Below, one piece after another: positions 25,600 through 36,013 of a stretch of 64,000 nucleotides of DNA (positions within the stretch are counted from its first letter, which is position 1; each line of letters begins with the position of its first letter). Under the pieces are notes generated by a model, which had not been told where the DNA came from, ran no database searches, and saw only the letters and a program-made list of their open reading frames with translations. Position numbers and translations under genes: made by a program. Origin of the DNA: Shewanella aquimarina (GTDB lineage: Bacteria; Pseudomonadota; Gammaproteobacteria; Enterobacterales; Shewanellaceae); contig NZ_JAKIKY010000001.1 in NCBI RefSeq assembly GCF_023349185.1, positions 186,001 to 250,000 on the forward strand, given 5' to 3'.

Positions 25600-27465
25600 T
25601 TACTCGGCTGGTGTGTAAACCACTTCCGCCTGAGCCTTCAGCGCCGCGATAAGCGCGCGGTAATCATTTTCACTGTACTGTGAGTTCAGACGTTGTTTGA
25701 GTGCCGTTACCAGGCTCTCATCCACACTCTCGGCTTGATTCACCTTATCGAGGATCACCACGGCATAACCGTTAGCCAGCGCCGCAGTATCAACCACGAA
25801 TTGACCAGCAGGCTGCGCCATCTCGAATGCCTTGCTGACGATAGAGGTATCGATACCTTGCTCGCCACGGCTCAACTCGGTACGAGCTAGCATATCCGCT
25901 GGAACTTCGCCGCCCTTGATGGCCGTCATCATCTCTTGCGCCTGGTCGCGTGCCAGCTCGTTGGCCTTATCTTGCTTGAGGCGCTCGATGATTGTCGCCT
26001 TCACTTCGGCAAATTCCATAGTACCCGCCGCAGCGTGCTTGTTCACACGCACCACGACCACATGGTTATCACCCAGCTCAATCACATCACTGTTCATGCC
26101 GTCGAGCAGCACAGTATTAGAGAACGCTGCCTTGATGACGTCGGCCGAGTTAAGCGGCTCAGGTGCGTTGTCACGGGTAAATACCGGGCTGGTCTTCACC
26201 TCAACGCCCACTTCTTTAGCCGCCTCGGCTAGCGTATCAGGCACTTCATAGCTCACGTCAGACAGGCGCTGTTGCAAGGTATAAAACTCGTTAACTGCCT
26301 TGTCTTGCTGGATCTGGGCAACGATCTTGTCTTTCACCGCCTCAAATGGAGAGGTAGATGCCGCCTGTAGATCCAGTAGCTTGATGATATGGTAACCGAA
26401 GCTAGTCTTCACTATGTCTGAATACTGACCCTTTTCCAGGGCGAATAACGCCTGATCGAAAGGTGATTCCATCACGCCCTGCTCAAACCAATCCAGCTTA
26501 CCGCCTTGCTCACCGCTGAAGCTGTCGTCAGAGTCAGTCTTGGCTAATGCCTCGAAATCTTCACCCGCCTTGAGCTTAGTCATGATCGCTTCGGCCTTAG
26601 CCTTAGCTGCATCTTCGTCATCACCCAGGCTCACCAAGATATGCGCGGCAAGACGTTTCTCAGGCTGCAGATATTGCGCCTTGTTCTCGTCGTAATAGGT
26701 CTTAGCATCTTCATCGCTCACCTGAACTGCCGAGGCCAACTGATTGGCACTTAGCTCGATATAATCCAGTGCGATGGTCTCAGGACGCACGAACAGTGAC
26801 TGGTTTTGCTGATAATAGGTTTTCGCTTCTTCGTCGCTCACGCTTACAGCGGCCAGCATAGGCTCGGCATCGACCACATGGTAACGAATGTCACGGGTTT
26901 GTCCCTGGATCTTGGCCAGATACTCGGCTTCACCAGGCAACACGAATTCAGAACCGACAACCGTCACCACTAACTGACGACGTGTCATGTCACCACGCAT
27001 CATGTCGCGGAAGCTGTTGGCCTGATAACCTAGCTGACGAATAAGCGCAAGGTAACGGTCGTTGTCAAACTTGCCATCAACCTGGAAAGCCGGCTCATTC
27101 ATGATAGCCGCCTTGATCTGTTGATCAGACACGGTAAGCCCTAAGTCGGCAGCGGCTTGATCCACCAACTTGTCGGCGATCAGGCGCTCTAATACGTTCT
27201 GCTTTACACTCGCCAGGTAGCTTTCGTTGCTGGCCAATGTGTTGTACATGTCACCCAGTTGCTGCTCTAATCGAGCTCGCTCGCTTTGATAGGCTTGCTC
27301 CAGTGCAGATTTACTGATCTCTTCACCATTAACCGTGGCCGCGCTCGGCTCAGAAGATGAACCCAAATAGCTACTCACGCCAGTAAATGCAAAGGACAGA
27401 ATAACAAGAACGAGAATGCCTTTAGCAATCACGCCCTGTGAGCCTTCGCGAATCTTTTCTAACAT
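25600..27465 (-). CDS. ppiD: PpiD, periplasmic-facing parvulin-like foldase
   Basis: A 621-residue protein: a short cytoplasmic start (MLEKIREGSQG), a single membrane helix (KGILVLVILSFAFTGVSSYLG) and a SurA-like N-terminal domain. A parvulin domain follows at about 265-365 (LAAHILVS ... GGKLDWFEQGVMESPFDQALFAL ... GYHIIKLLD) and then a C-terminal domain. It is tethered to the inner membrane near SecYEG and helps newly exported proteins fold. I start at ATG 27465 (gagaag upstream); a frame seven codons longer is open but atypical. A terminator-like hairpin lies about 35 bases upstream. Confidence 0.94.
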   Translation of the reverse strand: MLEKIREGSQGVIAKGILVLVILSFAFTGVSSYLGSSSEPSAATVNGEEISKSALEQAYQSERARLEQQLGDMYNTLASNESYLASVKQNVLERLIADKLVDQAAADLGLTVSDQQIKAAIMNEPAFQVDGKFDNDRYLALIRQLGYQANSFRDMMRGDMTRRQLVVTVVGSEFVLPGEAEYLAKIQGQTRDIRYHVVDAEPMLAAVSVSDEEAKTYYQQNQSLFVRPETIALDYIELSANQLASAVQVSDEDAKTYYDENKAQYLQPEKRLAAHILVSLGDDEDAAKAKAEAIMTKLKAGEDFEALAKTDSDDSFSGEQGGKLDWFEQGVMESPFDQALFALEKGQYSDIVKTSFGYHIIKLLDLQAASTSPFEAVKDKIVAQIQQDKAVNEFYTLQQRLSDVSYEVPDTLAEAAKEVGVEVKTSPVFTRDNAPEPLNSADVIKAAFSNTVLLDGMNSDVIELGDNHVVVVRVNKHAAAGTMEFAEVKATIIERLKQDKANELARDQAQEMMTAIKGGEVPADMLARTELSRGEQGIDTSIVSKAFEMAQPAGQFVVDTAALANGYAVVILDKVNQAESVDESLVTALKQRLNSQYSENDYRALIAALKAQAEVVYTPAE

Positions 27466-27493
27466 CAGACTTCTCGCTCGTTGCAATAAAAAT

Positions 27494-27525
27494 AAAAAGG
27501 CGCATCACCTATTGGAGGATGCGCC
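27494..27525 (-). terminator. Terminator-like hairpin upstream of ppiD
   Basis: Minus strand GGCGCATC-CTCCAATAGGT-GATGCGCC then TTTTTATTTTT: an 8-bp stem and a U-rich tail ending about 30 bases before the ppiD ATG. It is a second terminator after hupB (the first is at 27623-27642) or a leader attenuator of ppiD. Confidence 0.75.
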
Positions 27526-27617
27526 ATTTCTGTAATTTGTAGACCTAGTTTACACAGTGCGTAATGTTAGGCCAACGGCTTGATAATGAGGGTATACATT
27601 ATCAAAACCCTTACTCG

Positions 27618-27642
27618 TAAAAAGCACTGCCTAAACAGTGCT
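27618..27642 (-). terminator. Terminator of hupB
   Basis: Minus strand AGCACTG-TTTAGG-CAGTGCT followed by TTTTA, about 50 bases after the hupB stop. Confidence 0.8.
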
Positions 27643-27691
27643 TATCAAACTACTCATAAGGTTTACAAAGGCCACCTTAACTAAGTGTTTC

Positions 27692-27964
27692 TTAGTTAAC
27701 AGCGTCTTTAAGTGCTTTACCGGCCTTGAATGCTGGAATGTTTGCCGCAGCAATCTTGATCTCTTTACCCGTCTGTGGGTTGCGACCAGTACGCTCTGCG
27801 CGTTGACGCACTTCGAAAGTACCAAAACCAACTAGAGAAATTTTATCGCCATCTTTTAGGCCGTCAGTCACAGCAGAAATAAAAGAATCTAGAGCACGAC
27901 CAGCTGCTGCTTTAGAAATATCAGCGCCAGAAGCGATTTTCTCGATTAGTTCAGATTTGTTCAT
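27692..27964 (-). CDS. hupB: HU-beta, histone-like DNA-binding protein
   Basis: A 90-residue HU protein starting [11 protein letters not shown] with the family motif [22 protein letters not shown] (the DNA-clasping arm). HU compacts and bends DNA as a dimer. It lies downstream of lon on the same strand, its usual place in gammaproteobacteria. Confidence 0.97.
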   Translation of the reverse strand: MNKSELIEKIASGADISKAAAGRALDSFISAVTDGLKDGDKISLVGFGTFEVRQRAERTGRNPQTGKEIKIAAANIPAFKAGKALKDAVN

Positions 27965-28223
27965 GTCATCCCCTTGAATTTAATTTTTGCGCCGCAACCA
28001 AATCCTTCTCTAGAGCGGTCTGCGGAGGCTTTTTATAACAAGCTTGAAACTAAAGTTCAAGCCAAATAGGAAAACCTAAGAAATAAAATTGGAATAAGCC
28101 TAAAAACCAGCAGCGCCAAGGGCTGCAGCTAAAATGCTATCCACAGACCTAGGCTACCACAGGTTTAGATTTTAAAAAGCCCCTTTTTGCATTTTTTTTA
28201 ATGCAAATAGGCATTTTCTTGCG

Positions 28224-30581
28224 TTAGACCAAATTTTTAACAACTTCAAAGCCTTCGATTGGTTGTTCTAACGCCAGCTTAAGCACTTCATCCACCCAAC
28301 GTACCGGCCTGATCTCAAGGTCGGCCACCACATTAGCCGGGATCTCCTCGAGGTCACGCTCGTTCTCCTTAGGAATCAGCACCAGCTTAGTACCGCCTCG
28401 ATGGGCCGCCAGTAGCTTCTCTTTAAGGCCACCGATTGGCAGGACTTCACCACGCAGGGTGATCTCACCCGTCATGGCCACATCGGCGCGCACCGGGTTA
28501 CCGGTCAGGCTAGAGACCAGTGCGGTACACATGGCTGCACCTGCAGATGGACCGTCTTTCGGCGTCGCCCCTTCGGGCACGTGAACATGGATGTCGCGCT
28601 TCTCATAGAAGTCAGGGTTAATACCAAGCTGCTCTGCGCGGGCGCGCACCACAGTCATGGCGGCCTGAATCGACTCCTGCATCACATCACCCAGTGACCC
28701 GGTATAGGTTAGCTTACCCTTACCCGGCACAGAGGTGGCCTCTATGGTAAGCAGATCGCCACCCACTTCGGTCCAGGCAAGACCTGTCACCTGGCCAATC
28801 TGGTTGTTCGACTCCGCCTTACCATAGTCGAAGCGCTGAACGCCGAGGAAAGACTTGAGGTTGTCTTGATTGACATCCACATGTTTCACCGACTTGTCGA
28901 GCAGGATCTGTTTAACCACCTTACGGCAGATCTTAGACAGCTCACGCTCAAGCGCACGCACACCAGCTTCACGGGTGTAGTAGCGAATGATGCCAATAAT
29001 GGCGCTCTCATCGACGTTGACTTCGCTGGCTTTGAGGCCGTTACGCTCGATCTGCTTAGGCAGCAGATGCTGCTTAGCAATGTTGAGTTTTTCATCCTCG
29101 GTATAACCCGACAGGCGGATAACTTCCATACGGTCCAGCAGTGGCCCAGGAATATTCATCGAGTTAGAGGTCGCCACGAACATCACATCAGAGAGATCGT
29201 AATCCACTTCTAAGTAATGATCGCTAAAGGTCGCATTCTGCTCAGGGTCTAATACCTCAAGCAGCGCCGATGCCGGGTCACCACGCATATCGCTGCTCAT
29301 CTTATCGATCTCATCGAGCAGGAAGAGTGGGTTCTTAACCCCAACCTTAGACATCTTCTGAATCACCTTACCCGGCATTGAGCCGATATAGGTACGGCGA
29401 TGACCTCGGATCTCGGCTTCATCTCGCACGCCACCGAGCGCGACACGCACGTATTTACGGCCTGTTGCCTTGGCAATAGATTGTCCCAGAGAGGTCTTAC
29501 CCACACCCGGTGGGCCCACCAGACAAAGGATAGGGCCTTTAAGCTGCTTCACGCGGCTCTGCACCGCCAGATACTCGAGAATACGCTCTTTGACCTTTTC
29601 CAGACCATAATGGTCTGTGTCCAGCACATCCTGGGCCTTGGCCAGATCGCGCTTAATCTTAGAGCGCTGTTTCCAAGGTACAGAGATCATCCAGTCGACG
29701 TAGCTGCGCACTACCGTGGCCTCGGCCGACATAGGCGACATCATCTTCAACTTGTTGAGCTCGGCGGTGGCCTTCTCTTTGGCCTCACTCGGCATGCCGG
29801 CTTCTTCAATCTTGCGGGTCAGGGTCTCGAACTCGTCGTGAGACTCGTCGATATCCCCAAGTTCCTTCTGAATCGCCTTCATCTGCTCGTTGAGATAATA
29901 CTCGCGCTGGCTCTTCTCCATCTGCTTCTTGACGCGGGAGCGGATACGCTTCTCCACCTGCAGCAGATCGATTTCCGACTCCATCATGGCCATCAAATAT
30001 TCCAGACGCTCGGAGACATTCACCATCTCGAGTACCGCCTGCTTGTCTTCCAGCTTCAACGGCATATGAGCCGCCATGGTATCGGCAAGGCGCGCGGCCT
30101 CATCAATACCCGACAGTGAGGTCAACACCTCTGGCGGGATCTTCTTGTTTAGCTTGATATAACCTTCGAACTGGCCGATGGCCGAGCGTACCAGCACCTC
30201 CTCTTCCTTATCGGCAAGTTCTTCCGATTCGAGGTATTGGGCGGTCGCCACAAAAAATTCGGTCTCTTGAGTGTACTTGTCGATTCGGGCACGTTGGCCA
30301 CCTTCGACCAGCACCTTCACCGTGCCGTCAGGCAGTTTGAGCAGTTGCAAGATAGAGGCGACGGTACCGACCTCGAAGATATCATCGCTGGTCGGTTCAT
30401 CTAATTCAGCATCGCGCTGGGCCACTAATATAATCTGCTTATCTTGCTCCATCGCCGCTTCCAGGCAGCGAATAGATTTTTCCCGACCGACAAACAGGGG
30501 AATAACCATATGGGGGTAAACCACCACGTCTCTCAATGGCAGTACCGGGAGTTCGATTCGCGCTTCACGCTCTAAGGTCAT
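28224..30581 (-). CDS. lon: Lon ATP-dependent protease
   Basis: A 785-residue Lon. The N-terminal substrate domain starts [25 protein letters not shown]. The AAA+ module has Walker [10 protein letters not shown] and Walker B FLLDEIDK. The protease domain has the catalytic Ser in [11 protein letters not shown] and Lys in [14 protein letters not shown]. It degrades misfolded and regulatory proteins. A sigma32-type promoter lies about 35 bases upstream. Confidence 0.98.
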   Translation of the reverse strand: MTLEREARIELPVLPLRDVVVYPHMVIPLFVGREKSIRCLEAAMEQDKQIILVAQRDAELDEPTSDDIFEVGTVASILQLLKLPDGTVKVLVEGGQRARIDKYTQETEFFVATAQYLESEELADKEEEVLVRSAIGQFEGYIKLNKKIPPEVLTSLSGIDEAARLADTMAAHMPLKLEDKQAVLEMVNVSERLEYLMAMMESEIDLLQVEKRIRSRVKKQMEKSQREYYLNEQMKAIQKELGDIDESHDEFETLTRKIEEAGMPSEAKEKATAELNKLKMMSPMSAEATVVRSYVDWMISVPWKQRSKIKRDLAKAQDVLDTDHYGLEKVKERILEYLAVQSRVKQLKGPILCLVGPPGVGKTSLGQSIAKATGRKYVRVALGGVRDEAEIRGHRRTYIGSMPGKVIQKMSKVGVKNPLFLLDEIDKMSSDMRGDPASALLEVLDPEQNATFSDHYLEVDYDLSDVMFVATSNSMNIPGPLLDRMEVIRLSGYTEDEKLNIAKQHLLPKQIERNGLKASEVNVDESAIIGIIRYYTREAGVRALERELSKICRKVVKQILLDKSVKHVDVNQDNLKSFLGVQRFDYGKAESNNQIGQVTGLAWTEVGGDLLTIEATSVPGKGKLTYTGSLGDVMQESIQAAMTVVRARAEQLGINPDFYEKRDIHVHVPEGATPKDGPSAGAAMCTALVSSLTGNPVRADVAMTGEITLRGEVLPIGGLKEKLLAAHRGGTKLVLIPKENERDLEEIPANVVADLEIRPVRWVDEVLKLALEQPIEGFEVVKNLV

Positions 30582-30615
30582 AGCTCGATTCCGTTTGGTA
30601 ACAATATTAATGAGT

Positions 30616-30644
30616 ATATTGGGGTGTTTCAGTGGGTTTCAATG
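30616..30644 (-). promoter_or_regulatory. Sigma32 (heat-shock) promoter of lon
   Basis: Minus strand CATTGAAA, 12 bases, CCCCAATAT: a good match to the RpoH consensus CTTGAAA-N(11-16)-CCCCATNT. It is placed 35-60 bases before the lon start, as expected for a heat-shock protease. Confidence 0.75.
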
Positions 30645-30652
30645 GCAAAAAT

Positions 30653-30676
30653 AAAAAAAGGAGCCCACTGGACTCC
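30653..30676 (-). terminator. Terminator of clpX
   Basis: Minus strand GGAGTCC-AGT-GGGCTCC followed by TTTTTTT, about 30 bases after the clpX stop, just upstream of the lon promoter. Confidence 0.85.
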
Positions 30677-30707
30677 TTTATGTTTGATTCGCTTGGTATT
30701 AGCCGAA

Positions 30708-31988
30708 TTATTGTTCAGCCACAGCCGCTTGCGTCTCGTTGGCTTCGTAGATGAGGATAGGAGCCGACTCGCCCTTAACCACAGACTCATCGATAACCAC
30801 CTTGGCTACGTTTTCTGTCGATGGCAGGTCATACATGATATCCAACAGTATGCCTTCGACGATTGAACGCAGACCACGAGCACCGGTTTTACGCTCCATT
30901 GCCTTCAGAGCAATCGCCTTAAGCGCATCTTCTCTGAACTCCAGCTCGACCCCTTCCATCTCGAACAGTGCCGCAAACTGCTTAGTCAGCGCGTTCTTTG
31001 GCTCAGATAGGATCTGAATCAGGGCGGCTTCATCCAGCTCAGCCAGGGTTGCCAGCACAGGCAGACGACCGATGAACTCAGGGATCAGACCGTATTTCAC
31101 CAGATCTTCCGGCTCTACCTGCAACAACACATCAGAGATGGTTGCCTTATCGGCCTCGCCTTTCACCTCCGCGCCGAAACCAATGCCGGTGCCCACGTGA
31201 GAGCGCTGCTCAATCACCTTCTCAAGGCCCGCAAAGGCGCCGCCACAGATGAAGAGGATCTTAGAGGTATCGACCTGCAAGAACTCCTGCTGAGGATGCT
31301 TACGTCCGCCTTGGGGCGGTACGGCAGCCACTGTGCCTTCGATCAGCTTAAGCAGTGCCTGCTGCACGCCTTCACCGGACACGTCGCGGGTGATCGATGG
31401 ATTATCTGACTTACGGCTAATCTTATCGATCTCATCGATATAGACGATACCGCGCTGCGCCTTCTCGACATCATAGTCACATTTCTGTAGCAGCTTCTGA
31501 ATGATGTTCTCGACATCCTCACCCACATAACCGGCTTCGGTCAGCGTGGTGGCATCAGCCATGGTAAAAGGCACATTCAAGAACCGAGCTAAGGTCTCGG
31601 CAAGCAGCGTCTTACCACTACCCGTTGGGCCGATAAGCAGGATGTTACTCTTGCCCAGCTCGACACCATCTTTAGGCGTAGCATTCTTTAAACGCTTATA
31701 GTGGTTATATACAGCAACAGATAAGACTTTTTTAGCCTTCTCTTGACCTATGACATAGTCATCAAGATGCGCTCTGAGCTCATGTGGCGTAGGTAATCTA
31801 TCTTGATCTTGCTTTGGCGATATCTCACGGATCTCTTCACGGATAATATCGTTGCAAAGCTCTACACACTCGTCACATACATACACAGAAGGGCCAGCGA
31901 TGAGCTTACGAACCTCATGCTGACTCTTTCCACAAAAAGAGCAGTACAGCAGTTTCCCGCTATCACCGTTACTTTTGTTGTCGCCCAT
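30708..31988 (-). CDS. clpX: ClpX, unfoldase subunit of ClpXP
   Basis: A 426-residue AAA+ unfoldase. The N-terminal zinc domain shows four cysteines ([10 protein letters not shown] ... VCDECVELC, residues about 16-46). Walker A is GPTGSGKT, Walker B is VYIDEIDK, the pore loop is within [13 protein letters not shown] and an IGF loop (TGIGFGAEV) docks ClpP. It unfolds tagged proteins for ClpP. Downstream of clpP, 84 bases. Confidence 0.98.
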   Translation of the reverse strand: MGDNKSNGDSGKLLYCSFCGKSQHEVRKLIAGPSVYVCDECVELCNDIIREEIREISPKQDQDRLPTPHELRAHLDDYVIGQEKAKKVLSVAVYNHYKRLKNATPKDGVELGKSNILLIGPTGSGKTLLAETLARFLNVPFTMADATTLTEAGYVGEDVENIIQKLLQKCDYDVEKAQRGIVYIDEIDKISRKSDNPSITRDVSGEGVQQALLKLIEGTVAAVPPQGGRKHPQQEFLQVDTSKILFICGGAFAGLEKVIEQRSHVGTGIGFGAEVKGEADKATISDVLLQVEPEDLVKYGLIPEFIGRLPVLATLAELDEAALIQILSEPKNALTKQFAALFEMEGVELEFREDALKAIALKAMERKTGARGLRSIVEGILLDIMYDLPSTENVAKVVIDESVVKGESAPILIYEANETQAAVAEQ

Positions 31989-32072
31989 TAGTTTACCTCT
32001 TTTGCAGTTTCACTCACTGCACAATTCTTCTCTTACGCCTTTTACTGATCATAGCTCAGCAAGCGACAAATA

Positions 32073-32684
32073 TCAGCCTCGTTTATCGAGCACAGAGTCA
32101 ACCAATCCGTAGGCTTCCGCCTCGGTGGCACTCATGAAATTGTCACGATCCGTATCGCGCTCGATCACTTCCAGCGGCTGGCCAGTATGGTCGGCAAGCA
32201 TCTGGTTTAGCTTATTCTTAATGCCCAAAATCTCTTGTGCATGAATCGCGATGTCAGAAGCCTGACCTTGGAAGCCACCTAATGGTTGGTGGATCATGAC
32301 ACGTGAGTTAGGCAGACAGTGACGCTTACCTTTGGCACCACCGGCAAGCAGGAAGGCGCCCATACTGGCGGCCTGGCCGATGCACACAGTGCTAACGTTA
32401 GGCTTGATAAACTGCATGGTATCATAAATCGCCATCCCCGCCGTAACCGAGCCGCCAGGAGAATTAATATAAAGATAGATATCTTTATCTGGGCTCTCAG
32501 ACTCGAGGAACAGTAGCTGAGCAACGATCAGGTTAGCCATATGTTCTTCAACCTGACCAACGAGAAAGATCACCCTCTCTTTGAGCAGACGAGAATAAAT
32601 ATCATATGAACGTTCCCCTTTGGCAGTTTGTTCAACGACCATAGGCACAAGTGCATTCAGTACTGATTCTGGCGCATTTTGCAT
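32073..32684 (-). CDS. clpP: ClpP, serine protease subunit
   Basis: A 203-residue ClpP. The catalytic Ser lies in [11 protein letters not shown] and His in [11 protein letters not shown]; the Asp follows in the DRDNFMSA region. It forms the tetradecameric barrel fed by ClpX (and ClpA elsewhere). Lies between tig and clpX. Confidence 0.98.
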   Translation of the reverse strand: MQNAPESVLNALVPMVVEQTAKGERSYDIYSRLLKERVIFLVGQVEEHMANLIVAQLLFLESESPDKDIYLYINSPGGSVTAGMAIYDTMQFIKPNVSTVCIGQAASMGAFLLAGGAKGKRHCLPNSRVMIHQPLGGFQGQASDIAIHAQEILGIKNKLNQMLADHTGQPLEVIERDTDRDNFMSATEAEAYGLVDSVLDKRG

Positions 32685-32701
32685 TATTAACTTCCCTAAA
32701 T

Positions 32702-32735
32702 AAAAACGGCCCGCATGAGGAGCCTCATACGAGCC
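32702..32735 (-). terminator. Terminator of tig
   Basis: Minus strand hairpin GGCTCGTATGAGG-CTC-CTCATGCGGGCC with U-rich tail TTTTTATTT, about 40 bases past the tig stop and directly upstream of clpP. Pairing includes two mismatched or wobble positions. Confidence 0.7.
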
Positions 32736-32766
32736 ATTATAAATGGCTAACAGCCATTTAAGTCAA
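32736..32766 (-). promoter_or_regulatory. Possible promoter of clpP
   Basis: Minus strand TTGACT, 19 bases, TATAAT. Both hexamers are good but the spacing is long. It sits between the tig stop and the tig terminator, about 55 bases before clpP, so a clpP transcript from it would pass through the hairpin. Confidence 0.35.
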
Positions 32767-32773
32767 GCATAGG

Positions 32774-34078
32774 TTACGCGCGACCAGTAGCCTTGTTCAT
32801 AAATTCTTCGAATTGAACTGCTTTCTCGGTAACCTTAGCTGATTTCAGCAGTGCTTCAACGGCTTGCTCTTCTAGGGCAACGTTGCGCATGTTCTGCATC
32901 ATCTCTTGGTTGTTATTGTAGTACTCAATAACTTCCTTTGGATCTTCGTAGGCAGAAGCCATAGAAGCGATCAGTGCTTGAACGCGCTCGTCATCAGCTT
33001 TCAGCTCGTTAGTCTTGATCACTTCACCAAGTAGCAGACCCACTTTTACGCGGCGCTCAGCTTGCTCGGTGAACAGGTCAGCTGGCAGCTCAGGCATGTT
33101 AGCGGCTTGGTTACCGAAACGCTGCATAGCTTGTTGACGAAGTACGTTAACTTCACCGTCAATCAGAGCCTTAGGCAGGTCGATTTCGTTTTGCGCTAGC
33201 AGACCATTTAGAACCTGATCTTTCACGTTAGCTTTAAGCGCTTGCTCAAGTTCACGGCTCATGTTCTTACGGATCTCAACTTTCAGCGCTTCCAGGCCAC
33301 CGTCGGCAACGCCGAACAGCTTAGCGAACTCGTCATTCACTTCTGGCAGGTTAGCCGCTTGCACTTCTTTCAGAGTGATAGCGAACTTAGCCACTTTACC
33401 TTTCAGGTTTTCTGCGTGGTAGTCTTCAGGGAAAGTCACTTCGATATCGAATGCTTCACCGGCCTTGTGACCTTCAACACCAGACTCGAAACCTGGGATC
33501 ATACGGCCGCTACCTAGTTGTAGTTCGAAATCTTCAGCCTTGCCGCCTTCGAACTCTTCACCGTCGATAGAACCAACGAAGTCGATCTTCGCCTTGTCGC
33601 CTTCGGCAGCTGCACGGTCAACCGCTTCGAAAGTAGCGTGTTGCTTACGCAGGGTTTCGATCATAGCGTCAACATCGGCGTCAGTTACTTCGGCAGTTGG
33701 TTGCTCAACTTCAATCGCATCTAGACCTTTTAGTTCTACTTCTGGGTAGATTTCGAAAGTAGCAACAAACTGGAAGTTCTCAGCATCGGTCTCACCAGGA
33801 ACGAAAGTAGGTGCACCCGCTGGGTTTAATTTTTCTGCGATGATGGCTTCAACGAAGTTACGCTGCATCACTTCACCAGTGATCTCTTGACGAATCGCTT
33901 TACCATAACGCTTGTTGATCACGCTTACAGGTACCTTGCCTGGACGGAAACCAGGAATACGTGCACGCTTAGCTTCATTTTTCAAACTATCAGAAACGGC
34001 TTTTTCAATCTGCTCAGCAGGAACAGAGATAGTTAGGCGGCGCTCTAAACCTTGTGTTGTTTCTACAGAAACTTGCAT
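32774..34078 (-). CDS. tig: Trigger factor, ribosome-bound chaperone
   Basis: A 434-residue trigger factor. The ribosome-docking signature GFRPGKVP is at 43-50. The FKBP-type PPIase domain is at about 160-242 with [10 protein letters not shown] and FPEDYHAE, and the helical chaperone arms fill the C-terminus. I start at ATG 34078 ([15 protein letters not shown]); a frame 17 codons longer is spurious. Its PPIase domain is the closest visible relative of the C-terminal domain of the island HNH protein at 4043-5569. Confidence 0.98.
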   Translation of the reverse strand: MQVSVETTQGLERRLTISVPAEQIEKAVSDSLKNEAKRARIPGFRPGKVPVSVINKRYGKAIRQEITGEVMQRNFVEAIIAEKLNPAGAPTFVPGETDAENFQFVATFEIYPEVELKGLDAIEVEQPTAEVTDADVDAMIETLRKQHATFEAVDRAAAEGDKAKIDFVGSIDGEEFEGGKAEDFELQLGSGRMIPGFESGVEGHKAGEAFDIEVTFPEDYHAENLKGKVAKFAITLKEVQAANLPEVNDEFAKLFGVADGGLEALKVEIRKNMSRELEQALKANVKDQVLNGLLAQNEIDLPKALIDGEVNVLRQQAMQRFGNQAANMPELPADLFTEQAERRVKVGLLLGEVIKTNELKADDERVQALIASMASAYEDPKEVIEYYNNNQEMMQNMRNVALEEQAVEALLKSAKVTEKAVQFEEFMNKATGRA

Positions 34079-34290
34079 TGTTTTACCTCGAAATATGTCA
34101 AACGTCTTTTGTAATAGCCGAATCATCAACTATTAAGGTATTCGTTTCTTGATCTAAAAAAACGACTAAAATGCCTTGGTAACTGGGTTTGGCAGTCGTC
34201 GCACATAGTTGAAATTTATCAAGACGCGACATTATAGCCACGGTTTTCGGCATAGTCGAGCCTCAAAGCCCTAATTACGGACGTAAAAAA

Positions 34291-34311
34291 AGCGACCAGA
34301 GGTCGCTTTTT
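34291..34311. terminator. Terminator after the tRNA cluster
   Basis: GCGACC-AGA-GGTCGC flanked by A and T runs, so it works in either direction. It ends the tRNA-Pro-Arg-His transcript on the minus strand. Confidence 0.88.
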
Positions 34312-34330
34312 TTATTTTCTTCGAAAGAAG

Positions 34331-34407
34331 TGGGGTGACTGATGGGACTTGAACCCACGACAACCGGAATCACAATCCGGGGCTCTACCAACTGAGCTAC
34401 AATCACC
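34331..34407 (-). tRNA. tRNA-His (GTG)
   Basis: Minus strand cloverleaf with anticodon GTG in ATTGTGATT, T-loop GGTTCAAGTCC, encoded CCA, and the extra 5' G (-1) opposite the discriminator C typical of tRNA-His. Third and last gene of the cluster. Confidence 0.97.
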
Positions 34408-34414
34408 ACTGATT

Positions 34415-34491
34415 TGGTACGCCCGGCAGGATTCGAACCTGCGGCCATCCGCTTAGAAGGCGGATGCTCTATCCAACTGAGCTACGGGCGC
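34415..34491 (-). tRNA. tRNA-Arg (TCT)
   Basis: Minus strand cloverleaf starting GCGCCCGTAGCTCAG, anticodon TCT in CCTTCTAAG, T-arm GCAGGTTCGAATCCTGC and encoded CCA. The first acceptor pair is G-U. Middle gene of the cluster. Confidence 0.97.
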
Positions 34492-34554
34492 GTCGTTATG
34501 AACTTGGTTCATATCCTAACAGGGCAAATAACGTCTCCACGTTATTTAAAAATT

Positions 34555-34631
<77 letters not shown>

Positions 34632-34679
34632 AGAATCTTATTCTTGACCATACACAGGGTGTCGTCGAGAACGGAGCGC

Positions 34680-34708
34680 ATATTATCCCCTCATATGGTT
34701 AGCGTCAA
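34680..34708 (-). promoter_or_regulatory. Promoter of the tRNA-Pro-Arg-His cluster
   Basis: Minus strand TTGACG, 17 bases, TAATAT, followed by a GC-rich discriminator (GCGCTCCG) that suggests stringent control. It ends about 50 bases before tRNA-Pro. Confidence 0.75.
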
Positions 34709-34976
34709 CGATTTTTTTGCAATGCCTGCGCGCCTGACTATTTAAACAGCTATCCGAAACTTTATTAGACAATTAAGGCAAATATCAGGGCATTTAGTCT
34801 ATTTCAGCCCACATCCTGTCGTCTTACACAAAGCAGAGGAGCACTGTAGCCTGGCCGACATTATCCATATATTAGAACTGACTGTTATCGAGCGAAGTCA
34901 ATGACAGTTTCCGCCCCCCCTGTTAAAATGTCGCCGATTTTTTATTATCGCGCCATATTAAGGAAATCCACCCCCC

Positions 34977-35831
34977 ATGACAGCCCAAATAATCGATGGC
35001 AAAGCGATTGCTCAATCCATTCGAAAGCAACTGAGTGCCAAAGTAACCGCCCGCAAAGAGGCCGGAAAACGTGTGCCGGGATTAGCCGTTATCTTAGTGG
35101 GAGCCGATCCCGCCTCTCAGGTCTATGTCGGCAGTAAGCGCCGCGCCTGTGAAGAGGTCGGCTTCCTGTCGCAATCTTTTGACCTGCCTACCGAAACCTC
35201 GGAGGCCGATCTACTCGCCCTGATCGACAGATGTAACGAAGATCCAAGCATAGACGGTATCTTAGTTCAGCTGCCACTGCCGGATCATATCGAAGAGTCG
35301 AAGGTGATCGAGCGAATCCGTCCGGATAAAGATGTCGATGGCTTCCACCCATACAACGTGGGTCGTCTGGCTCAACGCATCCCAGTGCTGCGCTCTTGCA
35401 CGCCGATGGGGATCATGACGCTTATCAAGTCAACAGGTGTCGACACCTATGGCTTAGACGCCGTCGTCGTAGGCGCCTCTAACATCGTCGGCCGACCCAT
35501 GACCCTGGAACTGCTGCTGGCTGGCTGCACCACGACCACCTGTCATCGCTTCACCAGTGACCTCGAAGATAAGGTACGCCGCGCAGATCTGCTGATCGTT
35601 GCCGTAGGCAAGCCTAACTTTATTCCTGGTGAGTGGATTAAACCGGGCGCCATCGTTATCGACGTGGGGATCAACCGTTTAGAGAGCGGTCAACTCGTGG
35701 GCGATGTGGAATATGATGTGGCTGCCGAGCACGCCAGTCATATTACCCCCGTTCCGGGTGGTGTCGGCCCTATGACCATCGCCAGCCTGCTGGAAAATAC
35801 CCTGTACGCCGCCGAAAACTATCATGACTAA
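34977..35831 (+). CDS. folD: FolD, methylene-THF dehydrogenase/cyclohydrolase
   Basis: A 284-residue bifunctional folate enzyme. Signatures: the [14 protein letters not shown] region with the catalytic Lys, LPLPDH, the [10 protein letters not shown] motif, and [15 protein letters not shown] for NADP binding; C-terminal PGGVGPMT. It interconverts methylene- and formyl-tetrahydrofolate. An aaggaaa ribosome site precedes the ATG. Divergent from the tRNA cluster. Confidence 0.98.
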   Translation: MTAQIIDGKAIAQSIRKQLSAKVTARKEAGKRVPGLAVILVGADPASQVYVGSKRRACEEVGFLSQSFDLPTETSEADLLALIDRCNEDPSIDGILVQLPLPDHIEESKVIERIRPDKDVDGFHPYNVGRLAQRIPVLRSCTPMGIMTLIKSTGVDTYGLDAVVVGASNIVGRPMTLELLLAGCTTTTCHRFTSDLEDKVRRADLLIVAVGKPNFIPGEWIKPGAIVIDVGINRLESGQLVGDVEYDVAAEHASHITPVPGGVGPMTIASLLENTLYAAENYHD

Positions 35832-35960
35832 CTATCATGACGAATCATCACGACCGATAATCGCTACTCATATTAGGGATTAAGATCGGGGGCTGATATC
35901 AAAGGTTAGTATCAAGGACTGATATAAAAGGCTTTAGCTAAGCCGCTGGCCCCTGAAACA

Positions 35961-35992
35961 AGAAAGCCTGCACTAAGTGCAGGCTTTCTTGT
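35961..35992. terminator. Bidirectional terminator between folD and cysS
   Basis: AAGCCTGCAC-TAA-GTGCAGGCTT with T/C-rich tails on both strands, placed between convergent folD and cysS. Confidence 0.85.
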
Positions 35993-36013
35993 TCCAACCG
36001 TTATAAGAAGGTT

